DNA of 15,918 nucleotides from NCBI GenBank assembly GCA_027578815.1, contig JANBTH010000501.1, forward strand, positions 1 to 15,918, read 5' to 3'. The stretch comes from Coemansia sp. RSA 1804 (taxonomy: Eukaryota > Kickxellomycota > Kickxellomycetes > Kickxellales > Kickxellaceae). This document shows, in pieces, positions 1 through 8,576 of the stretch (positions are counted from its first letter, which is position 1; each line of letters begins with the position of its first letter). Under the pieces are notes generated by a model. It was not told the origin of the DNA and searched no databases. It was given only the letters and a program-made list of their open reading frames with translations. A program made the position numbers and the translations under genes.

Positions 1-828
1 GACATTGGCTTTGAATTTGAGAATTTGCTTGTTGCCGTTGAAACAAGCAAGATTGACGCAACTTTGCCAAAACCCAGTCTCTGGCAGGTACTCACAGGCA
101 AGACCGAGCAGGATCTGCGTCATCTTATCTTCTGTGCGTTGTTCCTGATGGTCTCTCAGCAGTGGAGCGGTGCAAAGGGTGTGATGTTCTATTCAACCGA
201 GATCCTTACGTCTGCTTTCCATCTGTCCAGAACCGAAAAGGAGACAATTCCCAATATTGCACAGCTCCTGACACTAGGAATTGGAGGCATTGGTGCTGTT
301 GCTGTTATCATTGGAATGAACATCTTGGATAGAGCTGGCAGACGCACAGTGCTTATCTGCAGCTCGCTGGCGACCAGCATCTGTGCAGCTGTTATTGTTA
401 TTGCTACCAAGGTGAATGTTGCACCGCTTGTTGCCACCGCCATGTACATGTTCAACCTTGTTTTCCAGTCTGGAGCAGGCTTCATTCCTTATTTGACAGC
501 ATCCGAGATCCTTCCATATTACGCATTAGGCAGTATCAGTGGACTGGCGGCAGCAGCCAACAACCTGACGCTGTTTGTTGTCAGCTTTATCTTTCCAATT
601 CTTGGCGATGCGCTTGGGCCCTATTTGTTTGTTCCGTTTATTGTCACAAACTTTCTGACCTTCCTTTTTGGCGTCTTTTTGATGCCCGAGGCAAAGGGCA
701 AGCCCGTGTCGCAGGTTGTCGACGAATATCAGGGCCCTATTCACATTGTAGCTGGTCCGTTTAAGAGAAGGCCGCGTCTAGAAATGGTGGATACTCCAAT
801 CACCGACGAATCCCAGTCTATCAAATAG
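1..828 (+). CDS. MFS sugar porter, C-terminal half (5' partial)
   Basis: The reading frame is open from the first base and ends at TAG 826-828, giving the last 275 residues of a protein whose N-terminal half lies outside the window. It carries six hydrophobic segments, matching TM7-12 of a 12-TM sugar porter (roughly residues 41-62, 85-108, 116-136, 142-165, 180-202 and 206-228 of the visible part). Family motifs are the TM7 QQWSG (53-57), the loop 8-9 motif DRAGRR (110-115), SEILP after TM10 (168-172, usual form ELFP) and PEAKG after TM12 (229-233, usual form PETKG). These proteins carry hexoses or related polyols by facilitated diffusion or proton symport at the plasma or vacuolar membrane. 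The exact substrate cannot be told. The Arg usually four residues after the ELFP proline is Leu176 here. The tail after PEAKG is about 40 residues, polar and probably cytosolic. Confidence 0.93.
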   Translation, partial: DIGFEFENLLVAVETSKIDATLPKPSLWQVLTGKTEQDLRHLIFCALFLMVSQQWSGAKGVMFYSTEILTSAFHLSRTEKETIPNIAQLLTLGIGGIGAVAVIIGMNILDRAGRRTVLICSSLATSICAAVIVIATKVNVAPLVATAMYMFNLVFQSGAGFIPYLTASEILPYYALGSISGLAAAANNLTLFVVSFIFPILGDALGPYLFVPFIVTNFLTFLFGVFLMPEAKGKPVSQVVDEYQGPIHIVAGPFKRRPRLEMVDTPITDESQSIK

Positions 829-2173
829 ACATAATATTATTGACATTGTATTTCTATTTTGTCGTCTCTCCTTTTTTGCTTTATTTTCATTGTGTTACTT
901 ATTTTCTGGTAGTTTATCGATTTTGATGTATGTTTTCTTGTTGAAGAGAGAGTCAAACATATTTTAATTATTCTAATTACATACAAGATATATGGCAAAC
1001 AAACACAAAGTGTGAATGTGGTCAGAGAATCACTTTAAAAATGTCTTGTCAGCATATGCAAATGGTGCCCATTGCAACAACAAATGGAAGGTTGCGCGAA
1101 ATATCTTGCTTGCAAAATCCAATTGGGAAATTATTCTATTTCGAAATAAAGCACGGTATATTTCTGACATTTGGGTTGTTGTGATTGTCGAACATTTTAC
1201 CCTTGTGTCCTGTTTTCTTTTCGGTCAATTTTCACTTCCCGCATAACATGGGGAAAGTTTCTGCATTGTTTTTCACCTTTTCCCAATACATTGTCATTCA
1301 CTCGTTCGCTTGCATAGAGTAATATGCTACACGGACTAGAAATCAGCGACAGATGGACGTGATACATTAATTTTGTAAACAAAAACAAGCACAACAGCAA
1401 AATCCTGTTTTGAAGCAACAAACCAGCAGCAACAAACCAAGCAGTACATCCACAACTCATCCTTTGAAACGGAAGAAAATGATGTCTGCACACGCCGAAC
1501 TCGCAATAACAAAAGAAGCAAAACAAGGCACAATCAAAACAAAGCGATAGCAAGCGCACAAGTCTCCCAGCTGCATGCCATGCCTATTTCTCTTCTTCCT
1601 TGTGGCAGCAATGGTTGAAAAAGAAATGCATGGAACCCAGACGACATGCTTACGGTGAAAATAGTCGACATATGACGTTTATTGCGTTAAACAGGGCTCT
1701 TCACTGTGCAACATTATCACAGACACTTTGAGTTTTCCTCTAGCTGGCCAAGTGGAATAAAGAACCGAAGGCTATGCGGAGGAGGCATGCCTTGGCCGAG
1801 TGCTCCAATATCCAACCACCAGTCGATTGGTACCAGTCACATCGGCTCCGATGTCAAAGGAATCATCTATCTGTGATTATAGGCAGGGCCAACCAGATTG
1901 AGACATTAGTACGGAAAACCGGTCGTTTCCTAATAGTCTGTTCTCAAAACCGACAAACAGCCAACTGCTGTGACTGGGGGGGGGGAAGGTGGTTTTTCTG
2001 TGTATCCTCATCCTTGATCCTGGGCCAGTGAAGGCGAGAATGTGCGCAGTTCTCTTCTTTCAATTGCTGCTTGTTTGCGCTTTGAAGAGCAGCAGAAAGC
2101 ACACACAGCAGCACCGACAGGCAGCGGCATGTCACACACATTTTCTTTCCATCGTCAGGGTCCTCGCGTTCTT
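829..2173. other. AT-rich intergenic spacer, no supported gene
   Basis: This stretch of about 1.3 kb separates the sugar porter from the next promoter. It is AT-rich at its start and has only short open frames on both strands, with cysteine-rich or aromatic-rich translations, no recognisable domain and mostly non-ATG starts. There is no AATAAA within 300 bases of the porter stop; the first is at 1145-1150, too far to assign safely. A run of ten G lies at 1976-1985. No tRNA-like T-arm was found. Confidence 0.6.
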
Positions 2174-2420
2174 TATAAAATGCAAGGGGAGGGGATGGCC
2201 TGCTCTCTTTTCTCTCCTCCTTGGTTCATACAACACACCTTTAACCACCGCTCCTTTCGCCTCTCTTTATCTACTACACTATTTTCTATAGCGTTGCAGA
2301 AACACAAACAATTCTAGGCCGCACTCGGCTGTTTTCCCTTTCTTCTTCCTTTTCTTTCTCTCCTTTCCTCTACACATTTCTGTTTCACGCCACCCTTTCC
2401 TACTCTTCCTCTCTAGATCT
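2174..2420 (+). promoter_or_regulatory. TATA box and CT-rich leader of the Ser-rich gene
   Basis: A perfect TATAAAA stands at 2174-2180. It is followed from about 2205 by a long pyrimidine-rich strand, densest at 2330-2415 with repeated CTTTC/CTTCC. Fungal promoters often place a CT-rich tract around or just before the transcription start, so transcription probably begins near 2205-2220 and the leader to the first in-frame ATG (2543) would be over 300 bases. The tract ends with a TAG at 2440-2442 that could also be a 5' UTR splice acceptor; no matching donor is obvious. The assignment to the downstream gene is inferred from position only. Confidence 0.5.
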
Positions 2421-2542
2421 TTTGACTGTCGTCATTGCTTAGAGTACCACGCCCTTTGACAGTCCAAAATTGTTTCCCAGTTTCCGAGGCAGAACGGAGC
2501 ATCTTGCGCCACGTGAATAATCGAGAAGAACAAGCAATTCAA

Positions 2543-4638
2543 ATGGTCTTTGGGTGGCAGAAGCCACACAAGTCTGCCAGGAAGACGCTGGCGTCACAAA
2601 CAGTGCTCTCTCGGCAGGGCGCAAAGCCATCGTGGCTCGCAACCGCCGTTCCAGTGCCAGAGACAATAGCCGAGGACGGGTGCGAGGTTGTGCCTCAGTT
2701 CTTTCCAGGGGTCGTCCCCACAGGCGCTGCAGCCATGCCGCCGGTCTCCAAGCATCAGACGGGCCTGACAATTGACACAGATGTGCGCGGCCTGCCTAGC
2801 ACCCACGGCAACCAGCACCGCAGCGCACGTACGTCGTCAGCGTCGCCAGCGGCATCGCTGCAGCGCCGTGCGGGGTCGATAAGAGCTGCGTCGCTGTCGC
2901 TATCGCCATTGCTATCAAATGGCGGTAACAGCAGCAATGCAGGCGGCGCGAATGGAGATTCCGGGGATTTGCCTGGGCCCAGATCCGCGCCTGCGCATCA
3001 AAGCGCACATGCACCCAAACGCTCGTCAAATGGATCGTCCATTTCGTCAGCCTCAACCTTTGTGATCTTGGCTGCCTCTCCATCCACACAACGTAAGTAA
3101 GCGTCAGGCTTCCTTCTTTCCACCCGAAAATAGAACCTGTACGGGCCAAATGTCTTCTCTAAAGAAGGTAGAAAAAAAGAGAATCCTGCTTATTCTTTCC
3201 ATTTTCTCTTCTTGTTTATGCAGTGCGGGCATATGGGAAAGAAGGGGAAAACCCAAGCAATAGGCATGTTTCCAATGTTTATTTGCCAGTTTCTAAAAGA
3301 GGAAGCACTGATACGTGTTATGCACAAAGAAGACATCCCACTACATCATCATCGTTAAAGCCGGTCCTGGCTGTATTTTTATCTCACCACCTTCCCCTTC
3401 AGGACACACTCTTATTTCAATGACTGCAGAGACATTAAACATGATGTTGTGTGCTACTCTCTCACAGTCTCCAAATCGTCAAACATACCGGCCATCTAGA
3501 AATGATTGTACTTCTTTTCTGTCACATTACGCTGTAACGATCACGCATGACCACTAAATCGTGTTTCTCTCGCTGTTGCGTGTATGCAAAATGTCTATTT
3601 GCGTCACTTTCATATTTACACAACAATGTAGAGCTGCAAGCATCCAGGCTTCCGCTGGCGATCCAGCGGCACTCAGTGCCTCTGCCGCAGTCGCATGAAC
3701 AAGCACAATTAAATGCAGGAGATACACAGCGTAGCACGGGTGCGTTTGCCGACATGTCCCACGGCCTCCAAAACCTGTCAATGAGCACCAGAATGTCCGA
3801 TGAAATGGTACGTCGACGCGCCTCAGCTATTGATTTCTCGCTTGGGCCTTCAGCTGCCGATGCTACGCTGACCGACGCTCGGCCTCTTCCTGCTGATGTG
3901 TCTCCATATATCGTTCCTACGGCAATAGCAATAGCGCTGGCCGACGAAGACAGGCCCGGGTCCTACGCACAGCGCCGTCGTGGGAGCATACACAGTGTGC
4001 GCCACAGCGTCGACGCAAACGACCCATGCAGCAGCGGGAGCAGCACCGCCACAAGCAGCACGGTTGCATCGCCTGTTCTGTCGCAGCATATGCACCGAGA
4101 CAGGCTGCTTTCCACTGCACACCACCATCTTTTCCATCATACAAACCACAAGACGCACAATCCGCTGTTTCGTTTGAGGCGCAACAACACTACCAGGACC
4201 GTTACACATAACGATCTTCTTGTTGGAACCGATCCAGAATCGTCCCATAGTCTCAGAAGCAGTGGAACTACTAGTTCCCGGCAATTTCCTTCTTCCGACG
4301 GGTCTACCGGATATTCAGAATATGATAAAGCACCTTGGCTAAACGTGTCTGATCCACTGCTCAATGCTGGCCATATCTACTACTCACAAACCCCAATGTC
4401 TGCCAAGTCGCCGACTTTTGAGGATTACAATGACACTCGGTACCAAAGAGCATGGTTTGCAACTGACAGTCATCCCAACCCAGTAGCGGCACGATCTCCT
4501 GTAGAAAATGCCATCTGCGATCTTGACGACAATGACGACACCGACATTGCCAGTAAAATAGTTCCAAAGGTAGACACTGTAGGAAAACAGTTTGCCTACC
4601 TTCCTCCGCGTTCAGAGAAGCTTTCCGTCACAAATTAA
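2543..4638 (+). CDS. Ser-rich, probably disordered protein, split by intron(s)
   Basis: I do not recognise a family. Exon 1 runs from ATG 2543 (in-frame stop at 2423 upstream) to 3092, where GTAAGT forms a near-perfect donor. The last large exon ends at TAA 4638. Joining 3092 to 3632 keeps the frame and gives 518 residues, but other joins also work (see the intron entry). The product is rich in Ser, with short His-rich and Asn-rich patches and no clear membrane segment or enzyme motif. Three basic sites of the PKA type are visible in this model: RRAGS (108-112), RRRAS (244-248) and RRRGS (298-302). This suggests a phospho-regulated disordered protein, which is inference. Both exons have similar Ser-rich composition and higher GC than the sequence between them, the main reason for treating them as one gene. 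Alternatives are two separate genes, or a short isoform ending at 3423. Confidence 0.55.
3093..3631 (+). other. Probable intron region with alternative 3' ends
   Basis: The donor GTAAGT at 3093 is strong, and read-through would hit TAA at 3098-3100. Two kinds of acceptor fit. The best-looking one is TTTATGCAG ending at 3223 after a pyrimidine-rich stretch, but the frame that follows stops at TGA 3421-3423. The acceptor TAG ending at 3631 (or AAG ending at 3640) joins in frame with the long 3' exon but has a weaker pyrimidine tract. A two-intron version is also in frame: 3093-3223, then a GTATTT donor at 3373 with an acceptor ending at 3633. The sequence alone does not decide between them. Confidence 0.5.
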
Positions 4639-4710
4639 ATGTATTATAAAAGTTTTATTTCTCTCGGGCATTACCTAGTATTTCATATGCCGCTGTATTC
4701 ATAAATTCCC

Positions 4711-4749
<39 letters not shown>
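4711..4749. repeat. (AAT)13 microsatellite
   Basis: Thirteen uninterrupted AAT units begin 72 bases after the stop codon of the Ser-rich gene. The tract contains several AATAAT hexamers, near variants of the AATAAA signal, and may lie in or next to the 3' UTR. Perfect trinucleotide arrays of this length are usually length-variable between strains. Confidence 0.97.
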
Positions 4750-4752
<3 letters not shown>

Positions 4753-5333
4753 GCTAAGCCAAATCAAGTATTTTCTGTTTTATAGCCGTACTTGTCATTG
4801 AACTAATTATTACTATAACTCCAGAATTCTGTTACAACAAAATTATTGCGAATGTAAGCAGTGCATCCGCCATTCCTATATTGTTGGGTGACTAGTTGGT
4901 CGTATATTTCTCATTAGATGCTTCTTTAAGCCAAAATCGATTAAAGTCATTGGAGAATACAAGCCTTGCGTGCATATTCTGTCAATGTATTTATTTTTCA
5001 TTTGTGCTTTTTCTCCCCTTTTTACATTAGGATTGATATGGCAACCATGCATTGTATTAGTTGACAAATGTGTATGGATGCAGATTGAAGACAAAACAAA
5101 GTTATTTTCAGTTTACTCCAAAAAATAGAAACCATATAAATTCGAAACGTTTTGGAACACTACATGTGAAGCTTGCAACATCAGATTGTAGACAGTTTTA
5201 TTTTAAAACAGTGCTATTTCTAGACATCTTATTGCCCACGTTCAGTCCTGTTGCAGACTATATTCTTAACACCTGTAGTTTATATTACCTTGGATTTTCT
5301 TTACAATCCTCTTGCAGAAACAAGAATAGCTCA
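4750..5333. promoter_or_regulatory. AT-rich spacer and probable promoter of the secreted-protein gene
   Basis: This AT-rich stretch holds no supported gene. A TATAAAT at 5135-5141 is a plausible TATA element. Just before the start codon of the next gene, TTCTTAAC (5263-5270), a pyrimidine-rich stretch and TTGCAG ending at 5317 look like a branch point, tract and acceptor of a 5' UTR intron, 16 bases before ATG 5334. A matching donor is not certain (GTGAAG near 5165 is one candidate). No AATAAA for the upstream gene is evident. Confidence 0.4.
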
Positions 5334-5993
5334 ATGAAGTTTTCGACATTTGTTGCAGCGCTGACTTGCACACTGCCTGCTATATGCACCGCATCAGTGT
5401 ATTACCAGCCAAATGGCGTGTTTATTCCAGTTGCCTTGTCTATACCAGCAGTCGTTGACCAAGGAGGCCAATCTGGGAAACAGGTAGTTCAACACCAGCA
5501 ACAGCAGGCAGTTGCAGCCGGCACCTCAGCCACAGTTACATCGCAAAGCACGCCAGCAAACAACAGCAGCAATTCATGGCCATTCCAGCTACTGACTCTA
5601 TGGAACAATATCTTTGGGCCGGAAAGTGGCATTGCTTCGCTTCTTGGGCTGTCGAAATCGCAGAAATTACCAGCGGTAGCTGCATCAAACAGCCAAATCA
5701 ACCAAACAACAGCACTGTTGACTGAGCTACTGACACTGCTGAAGCCAGCTGCGCTGAATTTTCTCGATGGCTTGAAAATGACACTTGAAAACGCCAACCT
5801 CAGGGGCGTTGCAAACATTCTAAGCAAGCCAGTGGATGACCTAAGAAACTTTCTGATGGATGTTTTGCCAGAAACAACCCTGGGACCAGTTGATACCAGG
5901 CCACGCCCACTGCCTGCAACTGCTAGTAGCAAGCAGCTCATCAGCCACTATCCAACAGCCCCAGAGCAAAAGAAGTCGGCGCCAAAGCACTGA
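5334..5993 (+). CDS. Small secreted, cysteine-free protein of unknown function
   Basis: The 219-residue product starts with a clear signal peptide: Lys2, a hydrophobic core to about residue 19, and a likely cut near Thr-Ala-Ser (19-21). ATG 5334 is chosen because the signal peptide begins there, although the frame stays open about 270 bases upstream through low-complexity sequence. After cleavage comes a short aromatic/hydrophobic segment (22-42), then a Gln-, Ser- and Thr-rich linker (45-80) with Asn-X-Ser glycosylation sites at Asn76 and Asn77. A helical, Leu-rich region follows (about 84-182, site Asn123-Gln-Thr), and then a Pro-rich basic tail. The mature part has no cysteine, unlike most small secreted effectors or hydrophobins. 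There is no GPI-type hydrophobic C-terminus, so it is likely released or wall-associated. I do not recognise a family. Confidence 0.78.
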   Translation: MKFSTFVAALTCTLPAICTASVYYQPNGVFIPVALSIPAVVDQGGQSGKQVVQHQQQQAVAAGTSATVTSQSTPANNSSNSWPFQLLTLWNNIFGPESGIASLLGLSKSQKLPAVAASNSQINQTTALLTELLTLLKPAALNFLDGLKMTLENANLRGVANILSKPVDDLRNFLMDVLPETTLGPVDTRPRPLPATASSKQLISHYPTAPEQKKSAPKH

Positions 5994-6345
5994 TTTGAAT
6001 GGTACAACGAGGATTGGGTGTTAGGAAAGCGATTTTGGTCGGCAAACTGGTTAGTAAAGAACTAAACGAGGGCGAACAGCCAGATCATCATGACTAAGAG
6101 GCATTTCATTTGGTCAGATGATCAAGAAGCGAGGTCCCTTTATTAGAGAGCCTGTTGATTGCTGTCCAAGAAATATAAAACATCCAATGCCGTATTTTCA
6201 GCTAGCATATGACGCTTTATCATTTTAATCTCGATCTATTTCAGACACTCTTCTTTTAAATAACAATACTTTTATATCTAGAGCCTTTGAATTGTTTTAT
6301 TCGTTTGTCCGCAAAGAGCCAGCACTACAAGAAATCCTCAGAGAT
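5994..6345 (+). promoter_or_regulatory. Promoter and leader of the HIG1-protein gene, with possible uORF
   Basis: TATAAAA lies at 6174-6180. Transcription would then begin near 6205, leaving a leader of about 140 bases. An ATG at 6209 opens a 16-codon frame ending at TAA 6257-6259, a possible upstream ORF if the transcript includes it. An alternative is that TTTTAATC...TATTTCAG ending at 6244 is the 3' end of a 5' UTR intron. No AATAAA for the upstream secreted-protein gene is visible here. Confidence 0.45.
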
Positions 6346-6723
6346 ATGGCCGGATCCTCTAAATCAATTTCAGATAGAATCAGGGATGAGCCGCTTGTTC
6401 CCCTGGGTATCGCAGCGACAATAGGCGCGTTCATATTCGCGTCTTGGGGACTCTACCGAAATAACCCAAGGAATATGCAGCTGGGCATGCGCGGCCGAGT
6501 AGTAATGCAAGGACTGACGATAGGAGCGCTTGCTTGGTATGGGCTATATGCCACTTCAAACGACACAGCCACAAAGGAGCGCAGAACGGATATTCGGCCT
6601 ATTGACTGGGAGAGAGTTGAAAGGGAGGCAGAAGCAGCGGAGAAGGCAGGCAAGGACCTATTGACTGGAGCAAAGAAAAATCCTTCTTCTGTCTTTGCGA
6701 ACGAAGCCGAGACGAAGAAGTAG
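6346..6723 (+). CDS. RCF1: HIG1-domain protein, Rcf1-type respiratory supercomplex factor
   Basis: The 125-residue protein has the HIG1 (hypoxia-induced protein) domain at about residues 12-70. It begins with the conserved EPLVPLG (15-21), followed by a first membrane helix (about 20-36), a short loop, the conserved RxRVxxQG pattern (Arg49, Arg51, Val52, Gln55, Gly56) and a second helix (about 54-70). The C-terminal tail is charged and helical (ERVEREAEAAEKAGKDLL). In yeast, Rcf1 is an inner mitochondrial membrane protein that binds cytochrome c oxidase and helps its assembly and association with complex III. The same role is inferred here. Yeast Rcf1 is about 160 residues, so this copy is shorter at both ends. 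ATG 6346 is the first in-frame ATG, although the frame is open upstream to 6229. A one-exon gene is the simplest reading. The symbol reflects family membership, not proven orthology, since fungi also have the HIG1 protein Rcf2. Confidence 0.88.
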   Translation: MAGSSKSISDRIRDEPLVPLGIAATIGAFIFASWGLYRNNPRNMQLGMRGRVVMQGLTIGALAWYGLYATSNDTATKERRTDIRPIDWERVEREAEAAEKAGKDLLTGAKKNPSSVFANEAETKK

Positions 6724-6792
6724 TTTCTCCCTGCTCTCCCCTCAAATGTAATTTCTACTGCCTTATTATTTTGCCAAGCTTTTCCAGTTGCC

Positions 6793-6798
6793 AATAAA
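6793..6798 (+). terminator. Poly(A) signal of the HIG1-protein gene
   Basis: A canonical AATAAA followed by an A-run lies 69 bases after the stop codon of the HIG1-domain gene. It is the only canonical hexamer in the window placed at a normal distance from a stop. Confidence 0.65.
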
Positions 6799-7968
6799 AA
6801 AAACGACTAGACTAGATGGAAGGATCAGAATATTCCTTAACAACAGTTACCCAATACAGATGACGTTTGTGTATACTATTACTAACGTTAAACGTATTGA
6901 CTAGATGCGAAGAAGATAATACAGAAAGAGAAAACAATGCTGCTCTGCTCATAATTTCTTCATTCGCAGCTATTTTGATAAATGGCCTTTATCGCAATCT
7001 ATCACATCAGCGTAAATTGAACTACGTCACTCGAGAATCAGAGCAGTCTGGTTAAATGGCTAAATAATGTGACTGTCCATCTACCGTTCGCTGTCTGCAG
7101 TCTAGCTGCAATGTTCAGTACTTTATATGAAAAGATAAAAGTCAGAAACGAGAAAACAAGCGGTGGGCAGCACTGCTAACGGATTATTGCGCTTTCAATT
7201 TTATAATCCTATAGCCTTTAAAACAAAATCCGAGCTTATCCCGATTTTGATTTTTCTTATTTGACATTTAAGCATGATCTGCTTTGGGGTGGTGTACCAA
7301 AGGCGCAGCACTGCACTACACTGTGTCTTACGATAGCAAAGGAAACCCCCTACTGAAGGATCTGGAATCATTATCATCGCACGCGAGTCACATAGAAAAC
7401 AGGGCCAGGAAAAGGGAATAAAGTGATATTCATCTTGGCTGGCAACGACTGCGGTGTGCCAGGGATATCAACCGTTCCGCTGTTAATAGAATTTGAAGCA
7501 TGTTCTTTACACGCTTCTTTAATCAGGCCAGAAATATAATACTATTTGGCAAACAATGTCCTCATGTGCATGCTAGAACCATGAACAAAAGCAGACACAG
7601 TTTTGTGGCGTTGCAAAGGCTGACAGCGGCAAAGCGGAAAAGGAAGCAAATGTCATAAAACCTGGTTGTTGGGTTAGTATGGAGTTCAAGCTGACTATGC
7701 GAGGCTACGCAGTCGGATCTACTCTCCAACAGCCATGATTTGAAATTGCTCAATAAGCAGGAGAACTTTCCATCCACACATGGACATTGTTTGCTTCTAT
7801 TTCCATACGAATAAAACTATTTTTGCAGGAAGCCAAGAGATTTCTTTATTTCTATGTTTTCCTCTTTCTTGAAATGTATGCGGTTTATGAAAAAGGGGAG
7901 CACATTGTGTCCTCTGTTGCATACTTTTACTATTCACGCAAAAAGGCAACAACGAAATGGGGATAAAG
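6799..7968. other. Gene-free intergenic spacer
   Basis: No supported gene lies in these roughly 1.2 kb. Open frames on both strands are short, mostly start without ATG and have unstructured translations. I saw no tRNA T-arm, clear inverted repeat or transposon end. Base composition is AT-rich like the other spacers. Confidence 0.55.
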
Positions 7969-8576
7969 TATAAAACAGCGTTCTCTCGGATGTTTTTCTA
8001 AGCCAACCCAAAGAAATATGGCAACATTAAACATGCTGTGCCACAACTATTCTTTTCTCCCTCGCACTTGTTTTTCTTTTCTAATTATACCCCTGTAAAT
8101 ACGAACCGATATTTGCTGTCCCAATCGAGGTTCAAAGGAAACAACAACAGCAGACTCATTTACACGGAGAAAAGGTCAGTAGAGCTTGCTGCCTTTCTCT
8201 CCACTCTAGCTTTATTTTGCACTTTGCATCCAGCACTTTGGAATTGATCTTGTGTGTATCTATGAAATATTTCCCCTCAAACGTTATTATCCCCACAGCA
8301 ATCTAGCCGTGTATGCTTTTATAATATATTAACTTTGGCAGCCCTGCTTTTTCATTTTCTATTGCATATATCGGAATATTAATGCATATTTTCTACTTCT
8401 TTCCCTTTCACTGTTGGGACATTCCTAATCCAACTGCTAGCTAATATTTTGATGTTGTCAACGAGGTCCGAGTATTTCTCATAACGTGTTCTGCTATTTA
8501 TATTCCTATTCTAAATTAGACCATATTTTGAAATTATATCGCGAGTTTTCGGTGTAAATAGTCCATATACACACAA
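7969..8576 (+). promoter_or_regulatory. TATA box, CT-rich tract and long leader before the CAX gene
   Basis: TATAAAA occurs at 7969-7975, and a CT-rich tract (TTCTTTTCTCC, TTTTTCTTTTC) follows at about 8050-8082, the same layout as the promoter at 2174. The only supported gene downstream begins at 8577, so a start near 8000 would give a leader of over 550 bases unless an intron is removed. An ATG at 8018 opens a 26-residue frame ending at 8098, and a donor-like GTAAAT overlaps its stop. The remainder is AT-rich with no gene. Whether this TATA serves the CAX gene or an unseen transcript is open. Confidence 0.4.

Noticed and set aside
1197..1559. Minus-strand open frame of 120 codons in the first spacer
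   Set aside because: The translation is a Cys/Phe/Leu-rich shadow of AC-rich sequence with no domain, no promoter and no conservation-like pattern.
1976..1985. Run of ten G as a possible G-quadruplex
   Set aside because: It is a single homopolymer with no neighbouring G-runs of comparable length; more likely a simple slippage tract.
2554..2775. Second plus-strand frame overlapping exon 1 of the Ser-rich gene
   Set aside because: It is short and Arg-rich from GC-rich sequence in another frame, with no start context and no exon continuation.
5061..5333. N-terminal extension of the secreted protein using the open frame upstream
   Set aside because: It starts without ATG, its composition is AT-driven, and it would bury a clear signal peptide that begins at ATG 5334.
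6867..7055. Plus-strand 62-codon frame after the HIG1-protein gene
   Set aside because: It has no ATG start, AT-rich composition like the spacer, no motif and lies past the poly(A) signal.
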